Position numbers and translations under genes: made by a program. A stretch of DNA of 64,000 nucleotides from Pipra filicauda (taxonomy: Eukaryota > Chordata > Aves > Passeriformes > Pipridae): assembly GCF_003945595.2 (NCBI RefSeq), contig NW_024104431.1:558001-622000 (forward strand), in the 5' to 3' direction. The notes under the pieces are model-generated. The model was not told where the DNA came from and searched no databases. It saw nothing but the letters and a program-made list of their open reading frames with translations. Each line of letters opens with the position of its first letter. Positions within the stretch are counted from its first letter, which is position 1. Below, one piece after another: positions 1 to 11,608 of this stretch.

Positions 1-1554
1 CATCACGCCACCGATGCCACGTGGAGTAAGTGGATCGCTCTGATCACGCAGCGAACCCGGATAGGGAACCCTAATCGCCCTGGGATTCTGGAAATTATCA
101 CCAATTGGCCCGAAGGTGAGAGTTTCGGACTATCCTCTGAAGAAGAGGAGGAGCAGGTGACACGGGCTGAGGAGGCCCCACCATATGACAAGCTACCAGC
201 AGATGAAAGGCGATATGTGCTCTTCACGGATGGCTCCTGCTGCATTGTAGGGACAAACCGAAAATGGAAGGCAGCTGTATGGAGTCCCACACGGCGAGTT
301 GCAGAAGCGACCGAAGGACAAGGTGGGTCAAGTCAGTTTGCAGAGCTTAAAGCCGTTCAGTTGGCTTTGGATATAGCTGAACAAGAGAAGTGACCAAGAC
401 TCTACCTCTACACTGACTCATGGATGGTGGCCAATGCTCTGTGGGGATGGCTGGAGCGATGGAAAAAGGCCAACTGGCAGCGCCAAGGGAAACCCATCTG
501 GGCGGCAGAGATGTGGCAGGACATCGCTGGCCGGGTAGAGAAGCTGAGTGTGAAGGTCCGTCACGTAGACGCTCATGTAGGCAAGAAACGGGCTAATGAG
601 GAGCATCGTAACAACGAGCAGGCGGACCGAGCTGCCAGGATTAAAGTCTCTCAGGTAGATCTGGATTGGCAGCACAAAGGAGAATTATTTCTGGCTCGAT
701 GGGCCCATGACGCCTCCGGTCACCAGGGGAGAGATGCAACATACAGATGGGCTCGTGACCGAGGGGTGGACTTAACCAAGGACATTGTCTCACAGGTCAT
801 CCGTGACTGTGAGACGTGTGCTGCCATCAAGCAGGCCAAGCGGGTGAAGCCTCTATGGTATGGTGGATGGTGGTCGAAGTACAGGTATGGGGAAGCCTGG
901 CAAGTTGACTACATCACGCTCCCCAAAACCCGTCAAGGCAAGCACTACGTACTGACCATGGTAGAAGGAAGTACTGGATGGTTGGAGACATACCCCGTGC
1001 CTCAAGCCACTGCCTGGAATACCATCCTGGGCCTTGAAAACCAAGTCCTGTGGCGACATGGCACCCCGGAGAGAATTGAGTCTGATAATGGGACCCATTT
1101 CAAGAATGGCCTCGTAGACACCTGGGCCAAAGAGCACGGCATTGAGTGGGTGTATCATATCCCCTACCATGCACCAGCTGCTGGAAAAGTTGAGCCGTGC
1201 AACGGACTGCTGAAAACCACCCTGAAGGCACTGTGTGGGGAGACTCTCAAACACTGGGAGCTGCATTTAGCAAAGGCCACCTGGTTGGTCAACACCCGAG
1301 GCTCCATCAGTCGAGCTGGCCCTGCCCAATCAGAACTTTTGCATACTGTAGATGGAGATAAAGTCCCCATGCTGCATATGAGAGGTATGTTAGGGAAGAC
1401 TGTTTGGATTAGTCCCACCTCAAGCAAAGGTAAACCCATCCGAGGGATTGTTTTTGCCCAAGGGCGGGGTTTCACCTGGTGGGTAATGCAAAAAGATGGG
1501 GAGACACGTTGTGTACCACAAGGGGACCTAATTTTGAGTGAGAATGGCCTGTAA
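1..1554 (+). pseudogene. ERV-L pol remnant: RNase H and integrase, one in-frame stop
   Basis: One reading frame runs from the window edge to a TAA at 1552-1554, interrupted only by TGA at 391-393, where the second copy in this window has tryptophan. RNase H acidic residues are visible: Asp in FTDGS (229-231), Glu in FAELKA (343-345), Asp in YTDSW (415-417). Integrase follows. Its HHCC zinc site has His at 706 and 721 and Cys at 808 and 817. The catalytic core has Asp at 907 (WQVDY), Asp at 1084 (ESDNG) and Glu at 1192, the last two separated by 35 residues as in the D,D-35-E family. The part after the stop is 376 codons. The sequence style (HHATDATWSK, HGTPERIESDNG) is that of class III ERV-L. 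Gag, protease and RT would lie left of the window. No env or dUTPase follows, because the LTR begins about 100 bp after the stop. It lies in sense inside a SYN2 intron. Whether any product is made is unknown. Confidence 0.93.
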
Positions 1555-1662
1555 TGTTTTCATTGAATATATATATAGATGTATATAGTTTTAAAGGGAT
1601 ATAGTTTTTAAAGGAGGTTAATTTGGGCATGACATGGATGGCATAGAATAAGGGGTGGATAA
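1555..1662 (+). other. ERV-L pol-to-LTR spacer with polypurine tract
   Basis: This is a short AT-rich spacer between the pol stop and the LTR. The purine-rich run at 1648-1659 (aataaggggtgg) ends just before the LTR's TG and is the likely plus-strand primer tract. The right-hand copy has a comparable tract (aggggtgg) before its own LTR. Confidence 0.6.
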
Positions 1663-1783
1663 TGTCCTAGTTAGGACAGCTGAGACCAGTTCATCATGGT
1701 ATGGGTGTAACCCATGTGTATTCTATAGCCTTCCATGCCATTTCCCAGAAATTGTTAACAGTAGAGGCCTGTAGATGTTCCAG

Positions 1784-1881
1784 TCCTCATACCCTTTTAG
1801 GGAATTCCCTGCTCTGAGGGAAGGACCGAGCATCCTCATACCCTTTTATGGAATTCCCTGCTCTGAGAGAAGGACTGAGCA
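1784..1881 (+). repeat. 49-bp tandem duplication in LTR U3
   Basis: Two copies of a 49-bp unit beginning tcctcataccctttta lie at 1784-1832 and 1833-1881, differing at a few positions (for example agggaattcc and atggaattcc). The pair sits just upstream of the TATA-like box, where retroviral enhancers usually lie. Confidence 0.85.
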
Positions 1882-1900
1882 TTCCTGCCTGAACTGGAGA

Positions 1901-1910
1901 ATATATAAAC
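1901..1910 (+). promoter_or_regulatory. LTR TATA-like box
   Basis: The sequence atatataaac lies 20 bp after the U3 duplication and about 300 bp before the LTR polyadenylation signal, as expected for the U3 promoter. Activity is not shown by sequence alone. Confidence 0.55.
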
Positions 1911-2200
1911 TTGGAGTTTTGGAACCTTTTTGCCACTCGTGGGATCCAGAGGAGGACTGCAGCTCACCGCTCTCGGTCAGACTGAGAGCACCACCCTCGA
2001 CTGGACTGCAACCACCATTTTGACCGGACTGCAACAGCTCTCCCACCAGCAGGTTTTTCCGCTCTCCCTTTACTTTGGACTCAGGGGGGGCCCAGGGAAC
2101 ACCGTTTTGTTCATGCCCCAGGGTGCTGGGTTGTACATTTGGGTTTTTGTGGATTGAAGCCGGTTGTTTGTCTGTATAATCATACTTGTTGTGTTGTTTT

Positions 2201-2206
2201 ATTAAA
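2201..2206 (+). promoter_or_regulatory. LTR polyadenylation signal (ATTAAA)
   Basis: ATTAAA lies about 75 bp before the LTR end and is followed by a T/G-rich stretch (ttgttattctgacttgtggtctc). It is in the same orientation as SYN2, so it could act as an intronic polyadenylation site in the host transcript. Confidence 0.55.
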
Positions 2207-2280
2207 TTGTTATTCTGACTTGTGGTCTCTCTTTTGAGTTGAGTTCATTTCCCCTGCTGGTTTACCTTTAAACCAGCACA

Positions 2281-5200
2281 ACGTGTCACCCACCCTCAGA
2301 GGGAACAGGAATTAGAGTAGAATTCTGCTGAAATATCCTTTGTGTACTCAGCATTTTAGGCAGAAATTAGTTCTGGAATAAGGTTGGGTGAACAGCATTT
2401 TGCATGAATAACTACTTGACACAAAGGTGTTCAACAAGAGCTTTAGGACATGCATAATTGAAGACAATAGTTTTAAAATACCCACAGTCTGTAAGTATTA
2501 CATGTAACAACTCATATGCTTACAAAAATCCATTTTAAACTAATGTTATAAAGTACAACACATAAACTACTTTTTACATTACTGTTTCTGGAAGGTAATT
2601 AATTAATTTCATATTTCCTTTTTTATCCTCTACCAAAATGTTATAATTTTAGAGTTGCAACCATTCAACTGCTTTGTGATGGTCGTTTTGTTATTCCGAT
2701 TTAATATTGTGCTTTCTTTTATTCCCCAAAACTGTGGGGCAACAAATTATGCTAGTGGCTGATATTAGAGAATCAGTACAATCTTGTTCTCATGAATCTA
2801 ACGTTCTAGTGGTATCTCTTAAAAACACCACTTTAAAGTGATCTTTTATGTATGACCTAATACAGTACATTTACACTGCAGGTAGGAATGTGTTGGTTCT
2901 TAATGTTAGATCCAGTCACATGCCCCACTTCTTCAGGAAGGGTAAACATATTTTTTCTGTTTTAATTTCTCCAGTTGTTGCTCTCCTCTATATATTTGAT
3001 TAAAATTATGACAAATGTTGAATAACTTGTTATTTTAAAGCCCCCTGGCCATTCCAGTTATGCAAAGTGTGCTTGCTGTGTAAGTAAAGTAATGACCATT
3101 CAGGAATAACCTGGAAGGATTAGAGAACTAAAAGGAAAGGAAAAAAAAATAAGAGTATCTAGTGACACTGAAGCAGTTCTAGACACTCAATGTCTGCATA
3201 CACAGATATTGTTATGAAAAAAAGAAATACCCAGACCTTTATTACTGTCTCCCTTGTAGGAGGTGCACCTTCCTTTGAGCAAGTAGGTCTCCATGTAATA
3301 AAAAACCAAGACATTGCAAAGTAAGTACAGCTTCATAGTTTTGGGTGGTAGATTTGAGTCCATTTTATAGATTTGGTTTGGTTCCTCAGTGCTAGTTTTG
3401 CATCAGTGTCTTCGTCTTTCTATAGCCACCCGAGAGATTTCTGGTCACTTGATCAAGCTGAAGCCAACAGTGCTGTTGTTTCCCAAACATTATAAAAAGG
3501 ATATGCTTTTACTGTACCATTCATCTTTCCACACTGCTATAAATGCTATTCCCATGGTATGTTGAAGCATGTCTATTTGTACTTTCTTGCTCTGCAGTTG
3601 AGGGATACCTTATGCATCCCCAGGAAAAAATCCAAACCAATTTTTCTGAACATAGGAAGGATGAAATATTGAAGTAATAATATTATTCAAGCACAAAACA
3701 ACTCCTCTTTTTCTGTGAAGCTTCACAGTCCCTGCATTTTTTTGGGGGGGAGGCTCTAGGAGGTAACTTTGCCCTTTAAAAGAATATGGTCTTCTAAATA
3801 TGGTTCCTTGAAAGAAACTGCCTTCTCCAAAAGAACCCAGTGGTTCTTCTCTGTCCCTGTCCTACTCCAAGAGAGACCAATGAACTAAAGAATTACTCAG
3901 ATAAATGGAGGGGCTGTTAGGTTGATCAGGAGGAGGGACAAGTTATTATTCTGTTTTATCTCTTAATTTAGTGTCTTTTCTTTTCCCCTCAATGGGAACG
4001 CTCAGCTGCCAAGCATCATCGTGCCAGAGACAAGCTGTAGAAACAAGATTCTTGTTAACACATCATTTATTAACACAACATTTTTAACCATCTCCCCAAT
4101 TCTTCCTAATAAGACTTCAAATTAGGGTCCATTCAACTTTTAATTTCTTAAATATAAGAAAGACTTTTAATCTCTCCGCTCTTAAATTAACACTTCTGTA
4201 GTTTCAATACTTGAAGGAACAGATCCTCGCCTTGTTTATATTTCTGACTCCACTGAATATTATCTTTCCTGTTTCACTCTTGGAAAACCAGACCTCTGGG
4301 AAACTAAACAAAAGCTCATGCTGGTGATGAACACAGTAAAGAAGAACAAATGTAAGAGAATCCTTCACAGTGGCCTCACAGGCAGTCTCCCAAATTTTGC
4401 TCACAATTGAATGGGTGAGTGGCTGCAGCAGGTGTCTTATTTCTACTTGCTTAATTTTACCCTGAGCTAAATTAAAATTAGCTTCCAAGTGGTTTGTGAC
4501 CTAGAAAGATGAAAACTGTTTGGATTTCACGAAGAAAACTTTCAGCCACCAATAAACCCACACAAGAAATTAAGAAACTGTATTTGTGCATAATTGCCTG
4601 TGAAGTTGTGCTTTGGTACAACTTTATTGAGCACAAGCCTCTAATGCTTCTTGCCAACTGCTCAGAAACGAAACTGTCTTCCAGCTTTCCAGCCATTAAA
4701 GAATATCCTCTCTTCAGGTTAGGAAGGGAGCTAAATTCAAGCTGATAAAGTCAGAAGTCTCTCATAATTTATGATCTGGAATATATTGAACATTTAGAAA
4801 TATTGAATATTTAGAACTCTAAATTACACTTTTGGTGGTATAAAATCAGTTATAATTAAGACCACATCTCTGTGAACATTATTCCAAAGCAAGAGCATTG
4901 CTTCATTTCCGTAATATAACTTAATTATTCCTAATAGGACTTAATATAACTTAATAAGAAGTGGTTAAGAAGGTACGATTCTAGAAAAAACTTCAACCTA
5001 TTAAATTAAGATTTTCCAAGTTTATAATGCATTAGTGCTGAATTCATTAATACATTCCCTCACATGTGGTCTTCCTGTGATAGAAAAAATCCGTTTATAT
5101 TTTGGAAGTAGCATATTTAAGCCACTGAAATTTTCCAGACATCATTCCTCAAACAATGATATCAGCTCTTCTTTTAGATAGAAAAGTAAATGAAGTGTAT

Positions 5201-8200
5201 TTAGTGACATAGTTAATGAAGGGGGCAAATATATTTTTCTAGGACACTGGTTTGCATTTGAATGGAGCAATAATTATTGAGCTGCATCAATAACATTAAT
5301 ATTTTGGTTTCCATCCTAAGAATAATTATTCACTAATTTTTTTTTTTACACATCATATTTATGTTTTATTGTATCTATTGTCAAAATACTTGTAACTTTA
5401 AATTTTAAACTAACAGCAATAGCACTTCTTATGGGTGACCAGCTTAATGTTTTCTTTAGTAAGTAATGAACCACACTTTGTTAATAGGGGGATGAATACA
5501 GGTAAAATTCATGTGATGTTGAAACAGTTATCATTTTATAGATTGAAACAATCTCTTTCACATACTCTCTTTGAAGTGTCTCTATTTTTCTCAGTTATGT
5601 TAACTGCATTTCCTATATAGTTTTATCTCTTTTTTAGTACAATTGCCTAAGTTCACAACATACAAATTCAGAGTCATCTGGAGATTTTGATTGAATGTAG
5701 AAATCATTGGTTTGCTTTGTTTTCATTCCAGATTAAATCAAGACCATATCAATTTGTCTGTAGGCACTGGATCCTTCATCTAGAAGTGCTTGATGCACTT
5801 TGCCAGCCGTTCTTATTTTTCCTGCAGATGTTGTTATTCACCCACTACAGGAGGGACTGTAAAAGTTTCCAAGCAGTCACCACTATCCCCTTCTGACTCC
5901 TCAGGTGTGGTTACCTTTCCAATGACAAATTATCTCTGCATCTGCTATGGAGACCTCAGGGAAGGCTCTGGGATTACCTCACATCCAGTCACTCCCTCAC
6001 TTCTCAGAAATCACACCAGCTCTTCTTAGTCCCACTTAGTCTTAAATAACCTCCTCAAACTGTTAAGTTTTTCTTTAGGTCAGTGACTTTCCTATACTCA
6101 GAATTAAAATCTGTATCAGCCTCTGCCTTTACAGTCAAAATTTTCACCACAATCAGAGACATCCAGGTCCAACAAAAACAGCCCAGAAGAATAACACATG
6201 GCTGAGGTGGTAACACCACACAATCCAGCTGCCCTTACTCAGAGAGCAGATGTTTTTTCCCAGTTCTCCCACTCTCAAACACAGACCTTCAAAATGACCC
6301 TGATTCACAATGAAATTAATTCCTCCTCCCTCTGTACTTACCAATCATCCTACTTTCTGGAATTCATAGGTCTTTTCCTATTTTGGCTGGGTTTTCCTAA
6401 AACCCTGACCAAGACATCCCAAGTCTTTGGTGGTAAACATGTGGTGCAATGGAGCTGTGTCTGGGCAGTGGCAGAGGAGTTTCTCCCTCAAAAATGATGA
6501 TCCCTTTGTAATTACTGATATCTTATAATTGCATTGGGTCCTTTATTAATCCCATCCCATTTCCTTTCCTATTCATCAGGGTTAAACAACATTTCTCTTC
6601 TCTTTCTTGTGCCAGGCTCGGTCTTGCAGCCCAAATTTTAGATTTCAAATTTTAAAATGACTAATTCACTAAAAGATCCTGGCACTGAAAGGTCTTTCAC
6701 TTTGTCACAGAATTATGTTGACTTCAGCATGCTGCTGTACTTTCTGTCACTACTGCTAATATATCCAGTCAGTTCATGAGTGATAAAAGAAATTCATCCA
6801 TAGGATTGGCTACTGAAATGCTTATAAATAAAAGGTAACAGTGATATGAATGGCCATAATTCATAGTGACCCATGTTGTCACTGGCATCTGCAAAAGTAA
6901 CAGATTTGATTTTATAAATTACAGATGTCTTTTTTTTTCTATGAAATCCTCTTGGTGGGATGTACTGAACTAAAAACTGGCTGGTTTTAAATGGTGTTTT
7001 AAAATTAGCACAGGCTGTAAATAGACTATTTATCAACAGAGTACACTGTATATGTTTAAACTTTGTTAGGTCTTCTAAAGTAGGCAAAATGTCAGCATGA
7101 CATTCCTGTCAGTGCTCACAGGCGCAAAATATTTTTATTCTGAAGATACATTTATATAAAACATTACTGACTTGTGGTAACTGTCATTAATTATTTTACT
7201 AGGAATGAAAATAGACTGCCTAAAGAAAGTCCGTGTGTGAACTTGTAGTTGTAGTAGTACTTCAAACCAGAAATTCAAACCAGATCCTCCAGATCTTAAT
7301 CCTGTCTAATCCTTTGGCAGGACCTTATTTTAGGCAATTTATTTCACAGTCATTCCAACTAATTGATTTAATGTAAGTGAATGGTAAACGAAAGGAGGTT
7401 TTCTTTGCACACCTGTGAAAGATATAACTGATGTTGGGTGAGAGGGGGGCTAAAATGTACCTCATAGTGTATATTTGCAAAAATAGCTGCCATTAAACCC
7501 TGCCTTCAAGGGGGGCAGATTTTTAGGCCACAGGAATCACTCCCCCTCTGAACATCAAATGATTTTCAGTGGACAGCTGAACATCCAATGCCCTTGACAC
7601 CAACATGAAGACATTCCATATTCAGTCATTATTAACACTTTACAGATCCTCTGGCGCTTCGGCTGCCTCCTCCCTCCAGGCATGATGCAATTATGCTTGC
7701 AAGAAACAGCTTAGGATACAATGAAGTGGATCTTTCAGCATTATGACAATGTGAAGACATAGAAGAAACTGAGCAGAAATTAATGTTAAAGATTTGTATT
7801 TCAAGTGCCACACAACCTACATTTTGCCTCTTCAGAGGCACAACACATTGGTTCAATACTTTTCTCTCAATTAATTAAAAACACTGGGGATGTTCCACTT
7901 AAAGTTATGATTGTTAAAAAAAATGGTAAATTGTCAAGAAACTTTCAGTGTACTCATTAAGCATTTCTTCACTGTTGCTGATGTGGCCCAAGAGCGGAAA
8001 ACCATTCATTCATTTCTTGAGAAACGTTTGCTCTGGAGTTCAGTTATTATTGCACTGTTTACTTTGGGGTTATTTTAAAGGCTTTTGGCTGTGAGGAAGC
8101 TCAGAGGAGACATCCTAGATCTGAAAATCCCAGCACAGGTGTTGCCAGCATTTTGGTTGTCAGTACACAATGCCAGTGTCTCTTGTAAATGAGCAAACGG

Positions 8201-8500
8201 AAGAATAGTGTAAATCATTTTGGACTTCAAACTAATGCCATTTTTGGATCAAAGTAGTCAGTAAGAATTTCCATAGCACTCACCATAATTTGAAAACCTC
8301 AAGGTTAGGTTCATATTATTTACAATGCAGTTCCTTCCCAACTAATGAGCAAGGTGAGAGATTACGTTCCAGTGTCGTAATGGATGTGCATGTTCTTTTA
8401 AATCCAAGTGTCTTTTTATATACCAAATTTTTGTGTCTGATTCCTAGAAGAACTTGAGTCTCAGTTTAACAAAATTACTTAGAAATTAAGAAACTTTAGG
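2281..8500. other. SYN2 intron, no recognised element
   Basis: This is AT-rich unique-looking sequence between the two ERV-L copies. I see no SYN2 exon, no tRNA-like sequence and no clear CR1 end. The short ORFs lack domain signatures and read as chance ORFs. Confidence 0.6.
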
Positions 8501-8749
8501 TGCAAGCGTGGAAAAGGGAAAGAACAGCTCTTTATTAACAAAACCCAAATAAACAAAAAAATGGTGCAATCAAAACTTTCAGAAGAAACAAAACAACGTC
8601 CCAATTCCCCGGGGCGGGGGGGAAGAAACCCAGGGCAACCGGGGAAGGGAAAGGGGGAGAAGACTGAAGGCAAACTGTCCCGGCAGTCCTGGGGTGGGTG
8701 GGGGGACATTGAGGAAAAAATTCCAATGTCTCTTTTCAAACCTATGACA
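8501..8749 (-). mobile_element. 3' LTR of the antisense ERV-L copy
   Basis: Read on the minus strand, the LTR begins TGTCATAGGTTTG at 8749, directly after a purine tract (aggggtgg). It has a C-rich middle, an AATAAA at 8536-8531, and probably ends ...CGCTTGCA at 8501. At 249 bp it is much shorter than the other LTR, so it belongs to another LTR type or has lost sequence. Its plus strand is strongly G-rich (8609-8706). The left boundary is less certain than the right. Confidence 0.6.
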
Positions 8750-8867
8750 TCATCCACCCCTGAATTTTTTCCATACTAACACTCTATATCGGTTTCAAAC
8801 TTTCCAACCATAGACATACGTACATTACCCCAACAAATATTTACATACAAATACAGGCAAAATGTTA

Positions 8868-10405
8868 TGGGAAATTCACCAAAAAATGAGCTCCCCTTGA
8901 GGTATACACCATGTTTCTCTGTCTTCCAGAATTACCTACCACGTGCTACCTGATCCTTGAGCAAAAACAATGCCATGAATGGGTTTGCCTTTGCTCAAGG
9001 CAGGATTGATCCAAACTGTTTTACCTAAGATACCTCTCATGTGAATCACTGGGACTTTGTCCCCATGTACAGTGTGAAGGGACTCTGATTGGGCAGGGCC
9101 AGCTTGGTTGATGGAGCCTCTGGTGTGGACCAACCATGTAGCCTTTGCTAGGTGCTGAACCCAGTTCTTGAAGATCCCTCCACCCAGTGCCTTCAGGGTG
9201 GTTTTCAACAGTCCATTACGCCGTTCAACCTTCCCCGCGGCTGCTGCATGATATGGGATGTGATACACCCACTCGATGCCATGCTTCTTTGCCTAGGTGG
9301 TAACTAAGCTGTTCTTGAAATGAGTCCCATTATCTGACTCAATGCACTCTGGGGTGCCATGTCGCCACAGGACTTGCTTTTCAAGGCCCAGGATGGTGTT
9401 TCAGGCAGTGGCATGGGGCACGGGATGTGTCTCCAGCCATCCAGTGGTGGCTTCCACCAAGGTGAGCACATAGCACTTACCTTGGCGGGTTCATGGCAGT
9501 GTGATGTAATCAACCTGCCAGGCCTCTCCATATCTATACTTACTCCAGCATCCACCATACCACAGGGGCTTCAGCTCTTAGCCTCTTTGATGGCAGCACG
9601 TCTCACAGTCATGGATAACCTGGGAAATAATGTCCATGGTTAAGTCCACCCCTCGGTCTCGTGCCCATCTATAGGTGGTATTTCTGCCCTGATGGCCTGA
9701 AGTATCATGGGCCCACCATGCCCGGAACGACTCTCCTTTGTGCTGCCAGTCCACATTCACCTGTGACATCTCGACTCGTGCAGCTCGGTCTGCCTGTTCG
9801 TGGTTGCAATGTTCCTCATTGGCTCGACCTTTGGGCACATGGGCATCTACATGATGGACTCTCACAATCAAGTTCTCTACCCAGGTAGCAATGTCTTGCC
9901 ACATATCAGTGGCCCAGATGGGTTTCCCTCTGCATTTCCAGTTGGCCTTCTTCCATCTGTCCAACCACCCCCACAGAGCATTGGCAACCATCCACGAGTC
10001 AGAAGCTTTGGCCACTTCTCTCGTTCAGCGATGTCCAATGCCAACTGGACAGCTTTGAGCTCTGAGAATTGTCTCGATTCACCTTCTCCTTCAGTAGCTT
10101 CTGCAACTTGTTGGGTGGGGCTCCATACATCTGCTTTCCATTTACGTTTCATCCCTACAATGCAACGAGAAACCGTCAGTAAAGAGGGCATAGCGTGTTT
10201 CTTCCTCTGGTAGTTGATTTTACGGTGGGGCTTCCTTAGCCCGTACCACCTGCTCTCCTTCTTCTTCATCCGCTAGACCAAAACTCTCACCTTCCGGCCA
10301 GTTTGTGATGACTTCTAGGATCCCAGGGCGATTCAGATTTCCAATACGGGCGCGCTGCGTGAGCAGAGCGATCCCCTTACTCCATGTAGCATCAGTGGCA
10401 TGATG
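8868..10405 (-). pseudogene. Broken ERV-L integrase and RNase H
   Basis: This is the reverse-strand counterpart of 1-1554. Visible blocks are an acidic connection segment ending in EEAPP (down to about 10220), RNase H pieces (CIVGMKRKWK, FSELKAVQLALD, then SDSWMVANALWGW near 10000-9960), a zinc-binding region (HDTSGHQGR ... HDCETC, about 9725-9590) and the integrase C-terminal half (HIPYHAAAAGKVER onward, 9268-8936). The stop lies near 8868 after a tail like that of the other copy. The reading frame changes near 10190, 10020 and 9590, and between 9590 and 9270 in-frame stops interrupt the catalytic core. No functional enzyme is possible. Confidence 0.88.
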
Positions 10406-11534
10406 TGTAGAGGGCGCCTTTCCCTTCAACATCCAACTCAGCACTGGTAGTCGAGGTGCCAGGAGGAGCTGTTCTTCTGTGCCAATCACCTCTGAGGCAA
10501 CTTGTACTCCTTCATAAGCTGCTAGGATCTCCTCCTCTGTTGGGGTGTAGTTGGTTTCAGATCCCCTGTAGCTTCGGCTCCAGAACCCAAGTGGGCGGCC
10601 TCAGGTCTCACCAGGCACCTTTGCCAGAGTCTCCAGGAAAGACTCTTATCCCCAGCTGCAGAGTAGAGTACCTTTTTCACATCTGGTCCTGTCCTGACTG
10701 GCCCGAGGGCTACAGCGTGTGCAATCTCCTGCTTAATCTGTTCAAATGTTTGCTGCTGTTCGGGGCCCCAGTGGAAATCATTCTTTTTGCGGGTTACCAG
10801 ATAGAGAGGACTTATGATTTGACTGTACTCCGGGATGTGCATCCTCCAGAAACCTATGGCACCCAGAAAAGTTTGCCTTTCCTTCTTGCTGGTCGGTGGG
10901 GCCATTGCTGTGATCTTATTGATGATTTCTGTTGGGATCTGACCCTGTCCATCTTGCCACTTCACCCCCAGGAACTGGATCTCTAGGGCAGGTCCCTTGA
11001 CCTTACTCTTTTTTATGGCAAACCCGGCTCCCAGGAGGATCTGGATGATTTTCTCTCCTTTCTCAAAAACCTCCTCTGTAGTGTCCCCCATACGATGATG
11101 TCATCAATGTACTGCAGGTGTTTTGGAGCCTCACCCTTCTCTAGTGTGGCCTGGATCAGTCTGTGGCAGATGGTGGGACTGTGTTTCCACCCCCGGGACA
11201 GTCGGTTCCCGGCGTACTGCACGCCCCTCCAGGTGAAAGCAAACTGCAGCCTGCATTCTGCTGCCAAGGGGATGGAGAAGAACACATTTGCAATATCAGT
11301 AGTGGTGTACCACCTCACTGCCTTGGACTCCAGCTCGTACTGGAGCTCCAACATGTCTGGAACAGCAGCACTCAGCGGCGGGGTGACTTCATTCAGGTCA
11401 CGATAGTCCACAGTCAATCTCCATCCTCCATCAGGCTGACGCACAGGCCAGATGGGGCTGTTGAGGGGTGGGTGGATCTTGCTGACCACCCCTTGGCTCT
11501 CCAGCTCACGGATCATCTTATGTATGGGGATCAC
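10406..11534 (-). pseudogene. Broken ERV-L reverse transcriptase
   Basis: The first half (11534-11013) shows fingers and palm motifs: SPIWPVRQPDGGWRL, DYRDLN, TDIANVFFSIPL with a catalytic Asp, GWKHSPTICH and YIDDIIVWG with the paired catalytic Asp residues. One base is missing in the G run just after YIDD (about 11090), and the remaining palm and thumb (FLGVKWQDGQ, FLGAIGFWRMHIP, SPLYLVTRKKNDFHWGPEQ) continue in another frame until about 10522, after which the frame changes again. Upstream, protease lies in the expected order. Confidence 0.9.
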
Positions 11535-11608
11535 AGAGTCTCATTTCATTCGTTACTGCCGGCAATGCACTATTGTGGTGGCGATTGGCACTTGCTGTTC
11601 TTCAACCT

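Larger units (their letters stand above)
1663..2280 (+). mobile_element. 3' LTR of the sense ERV-L copy
   Basis: The LTR runs about 618 bp from TGTCCTAGTT to CCAGCACA, with TG and CA ends. It follows a polypurine tract directly downstream of the pol stop. U3 holds a 49-bp tandem duplication (1784-1881), then a TATA-like box (1901-1910). An ATTAAA polyadenylation signal is at 2201-2206. TGTCC at the start is common in avian ERV LTRs. The base after the end is the start of acgtg, which may be one copy of a target-site duplication; the partner would be outside the window. The exact ends are inferred from the TG/CA ends and the tract position. Confidence 0.75.

Noticed and set aside
9304..9558. 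Minus-strand ORF of 84 codons within the integrase region
   Set aside because: It is out of frame with the integrase motifs; the true frame here holds stops.
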